A DNA stretch of 64,000 nt. Origin: Flagellimonas onchidii. Its GTDB lineage: Bacteria > Bacteroidota > Bacteroidia > Flavobacteriales > Flavobacteriaceae. Shown here one piece after another: positions 15,597 through 24,800 of the stretch (position 1 is its first letter; the number at the start of each line of letters is the position of its first letter). The stretch spans positions 310,001-374,000 of the forward strand of contig NZ_SRXX01000001.1 of the NCBI RefSeq assembly GCF_004804315.1. Direction: 5' to 3'. A model generated the notes under the pieces. That model was not told the DNA's origin, did no database searches, and saw only the letters and a list, made by a program, of their open reading frames with translations. The translations under genes and the position numbers were made by a program.

Positions 15597-17351
15597 TTAT
15601 AGCTTTTCAAAAACTAAAGTTTCTGTGGAATTTTCATCTTCATGAACCAATTCGATTCGCTCTGCGTTCACTGATTCGATGTACCAACCGTCTGTCAATG
15701 TGCCAAACTTTTCATCGTCATCAAAGTTCAAAAAGAATTTTAATTGGTTTTCATGATTTCTGATTACCCTCCATAAACCTTCAATAATTGGATTGTCATT
15801 TTCATCGACCTGTATACGGTGCATTTCGTTAAAATAGAAGTCCAATCCATCAAATTCAGCTGTCATATCCTCATCATTTTCTACATACTGTGCCACATTC
15901 CAAGCACCATCCATCATAGCTGTTCTAATTTCAACAACGTCACCATCATTGGCATTATCATCACAAACTCTCAAAAGAATCAATTCATAGCCAATTTCTT
16001 CTACGTAGAACTTTAGTCTATTATCGTCCAAGTGTCTCAATGGCCAATCAAAGCTAACTCCAGGTTCATCTCCCATGGTAATTAAGAGTGAAGGGACTCC
16101 ATCATCATTAGGTCCTATTTCCCATGTACCTTCAGAAGTTGTTTCGCCATCGCTCAAGGTAACTATGCCTTCCGCCATGAACTTAAATTCAAATCCCAAC
16201 AGTCTATCTATTTCCTCACCTTGATTTTTCACCTTTTTGATAACCCACTCGCACTCTTTCAAAATCTCTCTTAAGGTATCTGGATCAGGGGTATCATCCT
16301 CACAAAGTTGCTTCATGACAATCTTGTTACCGCCCTCTGCATATAGTTTGATTGTATGGTCACCGATTTCATATACCAACCATTCAAGGTTAAAGTCGAC
16401 CAATGTATCGAACTCAAGAGTCAAAAGCGGTCCACGATCTGTGAAGCTTGAACTCCAAGTACCATTAAGCACATTACCTTCTCTATCTTTTACAGTTACC
16501 CCTCCATCCTCAGTGAACACCATAAGATAGTTCTTGTATTGGTCTGTTTGGTTTGTTTCATCCCTGACGACCTCGCGTACAAGCCATGGACACTGTGTTA
16601 GACAGAAATCAAATCTTTCTTCATCGAAATCGTCATCGTTAAAGTCATCATCATCATCCTCATCACATTCATCTTTTGCCATTTCCAAAGCATTGGCCAA
16701 TTCGGCATTACTGTTTACGATGATTTCTGTGCCATCATATTTTTTCAATGTAATCGGATATTCGATGCTAACAAGGTTACCATCTTCCAATCCTTTAAAG
16801 AATCTTCTCAATTGTTCATCACTCTCAACAGTTACCTCTCCGGTTTGTTGATTATTGGTGTCAAATGTGAAAAGCTTGATAGGATAAACAAAATCGATAC
16901 ACTCAATATCGTCATCACCCCCTCCTTCAACACATTCAGCAGCCAATTCTCTTAAATGTTCTTTGTTTTCAATTACCAGCTCAGAGTAATCGGCATAGGT
17001 AATGGTAATAGGGAAAATAATCTCTAAAATATCATCATCAACATCTACTTCATCAAAAATATCCTCAACGGTCTGAAGATCTTCTTTACCATCAATAATA
17101 ACTTCAATACCGTTTACTTCTACGGTGTAAGGAAATTTCAGTGCAAAACAGCTAGCGCTGTCAATAATATTATCATAGGAACCATCTTTAGATGATGTTT
17201 TTTCAATCAGGTCGGCAGTAAAGGAATTAGCCTCGATGGTTTCTTGGTCAGTATCACCATTTACCTCTTCAAATTCTTCTTGACAAGAAGTAAAATTAAG
17301 TGCAACAGCAAAAAGTGCTATATACATTAAGTTATTGATCAACTTTTTCAT
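15597..17351 (-). CDS. Modular-repeat acidic surface lipoprotein of unknown family
   Basis: 584 aa exported lipoprotein; the lipobox ends LNFTSC with Cys23. Two repeat types are visible. Type A, four copies at about residues 68-99, 109-138, 151-188 and 195-222, each with a (F/Y)P(Y/I)(T/K) strand, then a short hairpin, an acidic or Asn-containing turn and a helix such as EHLREL or AELANAL. Type B, three copies at about 253-350, 367-463 and 482-584, resembling lipocalin-like beta domains starting CPWLVREV, CEWVIKKV or GAWNVAQY. A poly-Asp linker lies at about 228-247. It is divergent from the ECF sigma gene and carries the same promoter-like motif as fecR. No known family is recognised; a ligand-binding partner of the TonB receptor is a guess. 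Confidence 0.8.
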   Translation of the reverse strand: MKKLINNLMYIALFAVALNFTSCQEEFEEVNGDTDQETIEANSFTADLIEKTSSKDGSYDNIIDSASCFALKFPYTVEVNGIEVIIDGKEDLQTVEDIFDEVDVDDDILEIIFPITITYADYSELVIENKEHLRELAAECVEGGGDDDIECIDFVYPIKLFTFDTNNQQTGEVTVESDEQLRRFFKGLEDGNLVSIEYPITLKKYDGTEIIVNSNAELANALEMAKDECDEDDDDDFNDDDFDEERFDFCLTQCPWLVREVVRDETNQTDQYKNYLMVFTEDGGVTVKDREGNVLNGTWSSSFTDRGPLLTLEFDTLVDFNLEWLVYEIGDHTIKLYAEGGNKIVMKQLCEDDTPDPDTLREILKECEWVIKKVKNQGEEIDRLLGFEFKFMAEGIVTLSDGETTSEGTWEIGPNDDGVPSLLITMGDEPGVSFDWPLRHLDDNRLKFYVEEIGYELILLRVCDDNANDGDVVEIRTAMMDGAWNVAQYVENDEDMTAEFDGLDFYFNEMHRIQVDENDNPIIEGLWRVIRNHENQLKFFLNFDDDEKFGTLTDGWYIESVNAERIELVHEDENSTETLVFEKL

Positions 17352-17388
17352 AACGATTTGGATTTATGGGGTTATAATTCATCCCTAA

Positions 17389-17417
17389 AACAACTCCCAA
17401 GGAAAAAACCCTACTTT
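17389..17417 (-). promoter_or_regulatory. Putative ECF-sigma promoter of the repeat lipoprotein gene
   Basis: On the minus strand the 15-mer AAAGTAGGGTTTTTT (17417-17403) is followed by nine bases and TTGTT (17393-17389), 37 bases before the ATG. The identical 15-mer with the same nine-base gap and TTGTT precedes fecR. The -35-like and -10-like halves and their 15-base separation after TAGGG suit an ECF promoter. It overlaps the region where a -33 element of the sigma gene would lie on the opposite strand. Confidence 0.65.
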
Positions 17418-17435
17418 ATCTTAAATTTTTTAAAA

Positions 17436-17443
17436 TATCTTTG
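17436..17443 (+). promoter_or_regulatory. Housekeeping -7 box before the ECF sigma gene (TATCTTTG)
   Basis: TATCTTTG at 17436-17443 exactly fits TAnnTTTG and lies 22 bases upstream of the sigma gene start. A TTTA at 17415-17418 could be a weak -33 element with 17-base spacing; it overlaps the opposite-strand ECF motif, so the two promoters might compete. Confidence 0.5.
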
Positions 17444-17465
17444 GGCAACTGTCAAACCCTTCTAA

Positions 17466-17963
17466 ATGAACAACGTTTGCGAAGAGCAGGTATTTAGTTC
17501 CATATTTAAAGCTAATTCCAAAACGGTTTTCAACTATATATATTATAAGTTTGGTAATGAGGAAAAAGCTCATGACGCTGTACAAGAGGCATTTGTAAAG
17601 CTTTGGGAGAATTGTGCCAAAGTAATGCCCGAAAAAGCAAAGTCTTATTTGTACACAGTTGCCAACAATCTTTATTTAAATGTAATAAAGGCTGAAAAAG
17701 TTCGATTGAAGTATGCAAAACCTACTTTGGAAATCTCCAACGAGTCTCCTGAATTTCTGTTGGAAGAAAAAGAATATCAGCAAAAGTTGGACAATGCATT
17801 GAATAATCTTCCTGAAAACCAAAGGACTACTTTCCTGTTAAATAGGATAGATGGAAAAAAATATGCAGAAATCGCAGAAATGGAAGGAGTAAGTGTAAAA
17901 GCGATTGAAAAACGGATGCATTTGGCATTAAAAACACTCAGGGAACAAATTGATGGGATATAG
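17466..17963 (+). CDS. ECF RNA polymerase sigma factor (FecI-like, Bacteroidota type)
   Basis: 165 aa sigma-70 family member with only regions 2 and 4. Region 2 contains NYIYYKFGNEEKAHDAVQEAFVKLWEN (about residues 23-49) and region 4 the helix-turn-helix KYAEIAEMEGVSVKAIEKRM (about 134-153). It is followed by a FecR anti-sigma gene and a TonB receptor with an STN domain, the standard arrangement for cell-surface signalling. Its predicted targets here are fecR and the divergent lipoprotein gene, which share a motif, while its own upstream region has a housekeeping-type box instead. Confidence 0.95.
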   Translation: MNNVCEEQVFSSIFKANSKTVFNYIYYKFGNEEKAHDAVQEAFVKLWENCAKVMPEKAKSYLYTVANNLYLNVIKAEKVRLKYAKPTLEISNESPEFLLEEKEYQQKLDNALNNLPENQRTTFLLNRIDGKKYAEIAEMEGVSVKAIEKRMHLALKTLREQIDGI

Positions 17964-18062
17964 CAATAAACAGCGTTCAATTATCAATAAACAATGAAAT
18001 ACACACATTAACCGAATTATTGCACATTGTAAATTGGTAATTGTAAAATTGTGTGTTGAAGG

Positions 18063-18091
18063 AAAGTAGGGTTTTTTAAAACTTAATTGTT
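18063..18091 (+). promoter_or_regulatory. Putative ECF-sigma promoter of fecR-TonB operon
   Basis: AAAGTAGGGTTTTTT at 18063-18077, nine bases, then TTGTT at 18087-18091, 24 bases before the fecR ATG. It is the same motif and spacing as upstream of the divergent lipoprotein gene. Its presence between the sigma gene and fecR suggests fecR and the receptor are induced separately from the sigma gene. Confidence 0.65.
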
Positions 18092-18115
18092 ATTAAATTG
18101 TAAAGCATAGAAATC

Positions 18116-19027
18116 ATGCAAGAAAATTATTTGGCAAAATGGCTTAGCGGAGAGCTTTCTGAGCAAGAGCTAGCGGAATTTAAAAAGTCCGCCGAATATG
18201 CTTCTTACCAGAAACTTAAAGAGGTTTCAAGCAGTTTGAAGGCTCCTGAATTTGACGTTGACCAAGCTTTGGCCCAACTTAAAGAAGAACGTATTGCCAA
18301 TGCTCCAAAAGTCATTGTTCTTAATCCGTTCAAGAAATTCTTACGTGTTGCCGCAGTTATAGCCGTGCTCATGACAGGTTCTTATTTTTATGTGAATACC
18401 TTGGATGAATCTGTAACAACTCAATTTGCAGAACGTTCAGAAGTAGTTCTTCCAGACAATTCTGAAATTATCTTAAATGCCGGCTCAAGAATCTCTTATA
18501 GCGAGAAAAATTGGGATAAGGAACGGAATGTTAATCTAAAGGGAGAGGCATTCTTTAAAGTTGCCAAAGGTGAAAAATTCACTGTGTCTACTGAACAGGG
18601 TACAATAGCTGTATTAGGCACTCAATTTAATGTTGAAAACAGAGATGGTTTTTTTGAAGTTACCTGTTATGAAGGTTTGGTAAGCGTAACTTTTAACGGT
18701 AACGAGACCAAACTCCCTGCCGGTTCTTCCTTTTTAGCAATAAATCAGAAAATAATGGACGCATCCACCCCCCAAACGGCCCAACCTTCATGGATGAACA
18801 ACGAGAGCTCATTTGAGGGCATTCCCTTAGACTATGTTCTCTCAGAACTCGAACGACAGTTTGATATTAAGGTAAATACAGAGAATGTTGATAAAAATCT
18901 GCTATTTACAGGAACCTTTAGCAACACTGACTTGAAAATGGCGTTAAAAAGTATAAGCACCCCTGCTCGAATGAATTACAAAATTGAGGGTGATAATGTG
19001 CTTTTCTATGCTGAAAAAACTCCGTAG
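18116..19027 (+). CDS. FecR-family anti-sigma factor
   Basis: 303 aa inner-membrane protein. The N-terminal cytoplasmic part (MQENYLAKWLSGELSEQELAEF) is the sigma-binding region, one membrane helix lies at about residues 77-96 (FLRVAAVIAVLMTGSYFYV), and the periplasmic FecR domain follows (RSEVVLPDNSEIILNAGSRISY, GEAFFKV, TVSTEQGTIAVLGTQFNV). The C-terminal DUF4974-like domain (GIPLDYVLSELERQFDIKV) should contact the TonB receptor. It overlaps the next gene start by about 20 bases, which implies coupled translation. Confidence 0.95.
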   Translation: MQENYLAKWLSGELSEQELAEFKKSAEYASYQKLKEVSSSLKAPEFDVDQALAQLKEERIANAPKVIVLNPFKKFLRVAAVIAVLMTGSYFYVNTLDESVTTQFAERSEVVLPDNSEIILNAGSRISYSEKNWDKERNVNLKGEAFFKVAKGEKFTVSTEQGTIAVLGTQFNVENRDGFFEVTCYEGLVSVTFNGNETKLPAGSSFLAINQKIMDASTPQTAQPSWMNNESSFEGIPLDYVLSELERQFDIKVNTENVDKNLLFTGTFSNTDLKMALKSISTPARMNYKIEGDNVLFYAEKTP

Positions 19028-21578
19028 CAACCTCTTTGGCCTCCTCCTAGGTTTTTTAGTTATCCTCCCCTGCAATAAAATGCAAAGTCAGGACAAGCAA
19101 GAAACACCTGTACCCCTAGTTTCTTACATCAAAATATTGGAAAGCAAGTTTGACATTAAGTTTTCATACATCAATGAAGATGTGGAGAACATTTCCATTG
19201 CGGTTCCCAATAATTTGGTATCGCTTAATGACATTCTTGAATACATCCAATCCCAATTTCAGATAAAAGCTCAAAAACTTAGTGATCGATATTATACATT
19301 GACAAAAACCTCTTTAGTAACCGTTTGCGGAAAAATCTTGGACAATTTTGCCGAAAACACCATCCCAGGGGCAACCGTAGAAGTATTTGGGACCGAAATA
19401 GCAAAAACCACCAGTGCAGATGGCTCATTCTCTCTTGAGGATATTCCGAGAAATGCAACATTGAAAATCCGGTATCTAGGATACAACACAAAATATATTG
19501 GAGTCGACAACTTGATAAATGAAGGAGGATGTCCGCTAATTTTGATGGCCCAACACTATGAACAACTAAAAGAGGTAATTGTATATAAATTTCTCACTAC
19601 TGGGATTATAAAAGAATCAGATGCGAGCATTACCTTGAACACAGGTGAGTTTGGTATTTTACCTGGCCTTATCGAACCTGACATTCTTCAAACGGTTCAG
19701 GCACTGCCCGGCATCAAAAGCATAGATGAAACAGTATCGGACATCAATGTACGTGGAGGCACAAACGACCAAAACCTGATTTTATGGAACGGCATCAAAA
19801 TGTATCAATCGGGACATTTTTTTGGATTGATTTCCGCTTTCAATCCCTATTTGACCGATAAAATCACCGTAATCAAAAATGGAACTCCTGCCGCATTTGG
19901 AGATGGGGTAAGCAGCGTTGTGCAAATGGAAACGGACAATGAGCTCTCAACCAATTTCACTGGCGGCGCAGGGTTTAACTTCATCAGTGGGGATATTTAT
20001 GGCCAAATTCCTGTAACAGATAGAATAGGGCTACAATTTTCTGCTCGCCGTTCCACAACAGATTTCTTGAACACTCCAACATACAACAAGTTTTTTGATA
20101 GGGCGTTTCAAGATAGCAAGGTTACCGACCAAAACAATATTGCCGTTGATGACGATATTTTACGGGACGAAAACTTCTTTTTTTACGATTTTACCGGAAA
20201 ATTACTGTTCGATATCAACGATTACCATAAATTCCGATTGAATTTTATCAGTATTACCAACAATTTGAACTATACCGAAAACAACCTAACCAATTTAGAA
20301 ACTACCAACAGTTTACTAAACCAAGACAACCTTTCGATTGGGGGGCAATTACAAAGTCAATGGACCGATAGATTTTCCTCAAATGTAAACGTGTACTATT
20401 CTAGGTATAATTTGGATGCGCAAAGTTTGTTTGCCAATCAAATACAGATTTTATTCCAAAACAATCAGGTACTGGAGAATGCAATAAAATTGAGCGCCGA
20501 CTATGCACTAACAGACAAACTCCACTGGAACAACGGATATCAATATATCGAAACAGGTATTACCAACACCACGTTTTTAACCACTCCCCCTTTTGACAGT
20601 GAAATAAAAGGTGTTGTCAGAATCCACGCTCCACATACTGAAATCTCGTATGCCTCTGATGAAAACAAGTTTATTGGCAAGGCTGGTGTTAGGTTCAATT
20701 ATATGGAGAATTTGGGCACTTTCGCCAATTTTTTGGTAGAACCCAGGTTCAACCTCAACTTTAGACTTGCCAATTATCTTCGAGGTGAAGTTTTAGGAGA
20801 GTTTAAAAGCCAGACCACTAACCAAATCATAGATTTGGAGCAAAACTTCTTGGGTATAGAAAAACGCAGGTGGATTCTTTCAGATGATGAAACACTGCCC
20901 ATCACAAAAAGTAAACAAGGCTCTATAGGCATCAATTACTCAAAAAACGATTTCTACCTTGGGCTTGAAGCATTTTACAAAGAAGTGGACGGAATCAGCA
21001 CCAACACCCAGGGGTTTCAAAACCAAGGTCAGTTTGATGGTGAAATAGGTAGTTATGATATTAAGGGCATTGAATTTTTGGTCAACAAAAAGAGTGGCAA
21101 CTATAGCACGTGGCTAAGCTATACCTATAACAAGAACGATTACACTTTTGAGACCATTGTCCCCAGTAGTTTCCCTAACAATCTGGATATTACACACACC
21201 TTGACATTTGCGGGCACCTATTCATATAAAAATCTTCAAGTCGGGTTAGGGGCAAATTTTAGATCTGGAAAACCCTTTACAGAACCTCAAGATGGTGATT
21301 TGGCTTTTGATAATTCTGTATTTCCTTCACGAATCAATTACAAGTCACCTAACAGCAGCAGGTTGCCCGAATATATTCGTGTAGATGCATCGGCCATTTA
21401 CAAATTCAATATGGGTAGAAATATCAAGGCCAATATGGGGGTTTCCATTTTAAACATGACAAACAGAAAAAACAGCTTGAACAAATATTATCAGGTAAGC
21501 GAGGACAATGAAATTGAAGCCGTGGAAAGCATTTCGCTGGGCATTACCCCTAACGTTAGCTTTAGGGTGCATTTTTGA
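19008..21578 (+). CDS. STN-containing TonB-dependent outer membrane receptor
   Basis: About 856 aa. From the ATG at 19008 the protein starts with a signal peptide (MLKKLRSNLFGLLLGFLVI). In-frame ATGs at 18984 and 18996 are alternatives. An STN signalling domain (YIKILESKFDIKFSYI; LNDILEYIQSQFQI) follows, then a carboxypeptidase-D regulatory-like domain (VCGKILDNFAENTIPGATVEVFG), a plug (PDILQTVQALPGIKSIDETVSDINVRGGTNDQNLILWNG) and a 22-strand barrel ending SFRVHF. It is shorter than SusC proteins and no SusD gene is adjacent. With the ECF and FecR genes it forms a trans-envelope signalling unit. Confidence 0.93.
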   Translation: MLKKLRSNLFGLLLGFLVILPCNKMQSQDKQETPVPLVSYIKILESKFDIKFSYINEDVENISIAVPNNLVSLNDILEYIQSQFQIKAQKLSDRYYTLTKTSLVTVCGKILDNFAENTIPGATVEVFGTEIAKTTSADGSFSLEDIPRNATLKIRYLGYNTKYIGVDNLINEGGCPLILMAQHYEQLKEVIVYKFLTTGIIKESDASITLNTGEFGILPGLIEPDILQTVQALPGIKSIDETVSDINVRGGTNDQNLILWNGIKMYQSGHFFGLISAFNPYLTDKITVIKNGTPAAFGDGVSSVVQMETDNELSTNFTGGAGFNFISGDIYGQIPVTDRIGLQFSARRSTTDFLNTPTYNKFFDRAFQDSKVTDQNNIAVDDDILRDENFFFYDFTGKLLFDINDYHKFRLNFISITNNLNYTENNLTNLETTNSLLNQDNLSIGGQLQSQWTDRFSSNVNVYYSRYNLDAQSLFANQIQILFQNNQVLENAIKLSADYALTDKLHWNNGYQYIETGITNTTFLTTPPFDSEIKGVVRIHAPHTEISYASDENKFIGKAGVRFNYMENLGTFANFLVEPRFNLNFRLANYLRGEVLGEFKSQTTNQIIDLEQNFLGIEKRRWILSDDETLPITKSKQGSIGINYSKNDFYLGLEAFYKEVDGISTNTQGFQNQGQFDGEIGSYDIKGIEFLVNKKSGNYSTWLSYTYNKNDYTFETIVPSSFPNNLDITHTLTFAGTYSYKNLQVGLGANFRSGKPFTEPQDGDLAFDNSVFPSRINYKSPNSSRLPEYIRVDASAIYKFNMGRNIKANMGVSILNMTNRKNSLNKYYQVSEDNEIEAVESISLGITPNVSFRVHF

Positions 21579-21613
21579 CTTCTCATTGTACATCTTTAAG
21601 ATTTCCATCTTCC
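21549..21613 (+). repeat. 3' end of TonB receptor gene repeated at 27100-27164
   Basis: The last nine codons of the receptor gene and about 35 bases after its stop are imperfectly repeated in the same orientation at 27100-27164. The two segments share GCATTTTTGA and ATCTTTAA blocks and several other matches (roughly three quarters of positions by eye). The pair brackets the T9SS lipase and DUF6252 genes. Confidence 0.55.
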
Positions 21614-21699
21614 CAAAACTTGAAAAAAGAAGCTGATTGCCTGTGAGAAGCACTTCAAAACATACCTTGCTCCCATTCAAGCTTTTTCATAACATTAAT

Positions 21700-21835
21700 C
21701 CGTTGTGCATTTTGAGTATAATTTGCGATAAATTGTCAGTTCGAGTGATTTTGAAGCATGAAAAATCGTATCGAGAACCAATATGTAATCGAAAATTTCA
21801 GTTCTCGATACAAATTTTATCAAAATGCACAACGG
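21700..21835. repeat. Palindromic repeat element (REP/MITE-like)
   Basis: A 136-base unit with perfect 16-base outer inverted repeats (CCGTTGTGCATTTTGA at 21700-21715 and its complement at 21820-21835) and an inner pair (GTATCGAGAAC at 21768-21778 and complement at 21801-21811). It lies in the 266-base gap between the convergent receptor and T9SS lipase genes. It carries no ORF and resembles short interspersed palindromic elements of flavobacteria; a role as bidirectional terminator is possible. Confidence 0.75.
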
Positions 21836-21844
21836 GAGGCTATC

Positions 21845-24800
21845 CTAATTTTTATCCAGCACTATTCGGTGTGTCTCTTCAGATTCTTTTCCAAATATTT
21901 TTAAAAAGTATATGCCGTCATTAAATCGCTGTATGTCTATTTCAATATGCCCGCTCCATTTCACATCCCTTTTTACATATATCATCTTACCATAGATATC
22001 GAAGATTTGAAAACTATACTTTTCTTCTCTTCTTGATGATTCCATCTGACCTGTCGAAGACACCGTTAAATTTGAAGTCGTCGGAGAGGAATGCGAACTA
22101 GTACTTTGTGAAACATTTTCGGTAATATTGAAAACACCATTCGACGGATTTGGATAGACCGTAAAAAGTCCCATGCATTGGATTATATCAGGACTCACAT
22201 CTGACCATTCTGACCATCCACAACTATTTCTCGCTCTTATTCTCACTACGGCATCGTACGATGTGGGCCTCAGGGTAACCCTAGAGTGATCATTATATAA
22301 GTTGTCATACGTAATAATGGCTTCGGAAACATCCCATTCCCAATCAATTATAGGTTCATTGGTATCATGTGATGCCCTTACATAAGTTGGCTGATCCCTG
22401 CAAAGAACATATATGGGTTCACTGCCCTGCGGCTCCCGAAGCCTAAAATCCAAAGGAAGCAAGCCACCTACATTTACATCTTTACTCAAAATCCTTGTAC
22501 CGCAATCTCCACTTACATGGGCCCGTATTGTGGCTGCGCCATTAAAGGATTGGCTTTTATCAAATGTTTTGGAGGTTGAACTTCCTGGGGGAAAAGTAAA
22601 TGCATGAGGCGGGTTTACCGACCATGTTACCGTTGTGCCCATTGGCGCATCAACACTCATCTCGGCAGATGAACAAAACTCGGTTGACCCACTCATGAAA
22701 AGATCATTGCAAAAATAATCGCAATCAAACGTATTATTGATACTGTTGAGTTCATCGGCCAGCCAATCGCCATTTCTCGGATTGAAGGATAAGTGTACTT
22801 CATTAGTCGCATTGTTATTGAAAGAGGTAGTAAAGTTGTCAAAGGGTATTGCCTTGTTTCCTTCGGGCTGGTTGTTCTGGGTATAGCTTCGGGTATAATC
22901 AGAAACATCCAGGTCTGCCAATCCACCGCCAACATCGAGTGCGCTGACGGCCGAAATAAAATTCACGTTATCCACTACATCCAGATTATAGTTGTAACGG
23001 ATAAAAAAGTTATCCTCAGCATCCGATTCACTGTCTAAAAAACCATAGAACGGCCCAACACCCCCCGGAAAATTATCTTGAAAGAGCACACCATCTGGTG
23101 AATTGAAGTTTTTGTTGGTAAAGGTCCTGGTTATAGGAATCAACCACAAAAGTGTTTTTTCGTAAGTAATACTGCCCGAGTAAATATTGGCGACTCCATT
23201 GTTAGGATATGCCTTGACCCTAAAATCGCTCATCAACTTGGCCTTGCCCGGTAAAAAGCCCAATAACGCAGTCTCCAAATCGGCAAAGGCCACTCCGACC
23301 AAAAACCCTGCTGGAAAAATAGACAGTAAAATATCGGTAAACGCCCTAGTATTGCCCGAACCGTGCAATCTAAACAATTGCTGGTTTGGTGATAGTCCGT
23401 GAGGTTCGGCACAATGGCTGGCATTGCTCAAGGCTATGTTACGGGTTTGCTCAGGGTAGCCCATATTGCTAAGCTCTTGTTGCCAAGCTTCATGCACACT
23501 ATTGTCCAGTACATAATCCTCTCGCACATAGTTGATCAACAACTGTTTTGTCGCTGGTGCATCTAAAAGGCGAATGGCATCACGTACAGGAAAGTCTCCA
23601 CCGGCCACTGCGACCCCTACATTCCCGATAGGTGTGGCCAATACCTCATTGACCAGTTGGCGGGCCATATAAAAATAGCCAAGAGGAATGTGTGCACCCT
23701 GGTGTGGGGCATCGTGGCTTATATACAGGTTGGTATCGTGGTCCTCATTACGGTTTTCCATATCGCGAAGGGCATAACGGGCGATCACCCCGCCCATGCT
23801 CTGGCCCAAAACCACATTGGGCGTATTGCCAATTTTGTTCTCGTTCACCCATTTTATCACCTCTTGCAGCACATAAGCATTACGCCGCAGATCATCGGTG
23901 CCGTTGTCCCAATTGACGTAGATGATGTCAAAGCTATCAGGGTCGTCGTTTGTTATTAAGTTTCTAAGTTCATCACTATCTGAATCTTCAACAAAACTTA
24001 AAAAAAGTCCTATATCAGAATCTCCTATCCTTCCACTTTCTTGTATCAAACCAGTATCCAAGCCTTCGGCCACGATCAAGGGCTTGGTGATCTGCCCACA
24101 GGTATTGGCATAGGCAATCTGTAAAGTTGCCGATCCTGCGGTTCCCTCAAAGGCACGTTCTGCGTCAACCCATTGAATATCAATATCACATAAAGGGTTT
24201 CTAGCGGTCATTGAATTCTCCCTAGCCGTACCGGTTACCCGCAATTTGTTACGGCAATATAAATATTTGCCGCTGTTAAGGCGCAGGCGAAAGGTAATGA
24301 TGTAATGACCATCATTGGCATAGGTGTGCAACAGGGCATCGCCCAATGTTAAGTCTTGATAGCCACTACCATCGCCAAAATTAACAGCAAAGCTGTGTAC
24401 AAAGTCCGCTTGGTTGGTGTACCATGTTTCCTCAGTTAACAAAAAGGACACCTTTGAGTTGGCAATTTCCTGTACGGGCAAGGTCATACCAAACGTACTT
24501 CTTACGAGATAGGGATCCTGCCAGTTACCATTGATATAGACATCGTCGTATTTTCCATCGACGACCGCAATGCTGTTATGTTGCAATGCATGTTTTCGAA
24601 AACTGGAGTATTTGTAGTAAAGGCCATTGACCACCAAGGCACTGGTAGGGCTCCCCTTGCCCAATTTATTGGTCTCGGTTTTTCGTTTAGAGACCCAGGT
24701 GGCCTCAAGGTTTTCGGGAGCCTCCAGTTCAGGCACCGAGAGACTCACACGCGATGACAAAATGGTGTTGTACAGCTCCCGGTAAATGCCGGGAGAAAGG

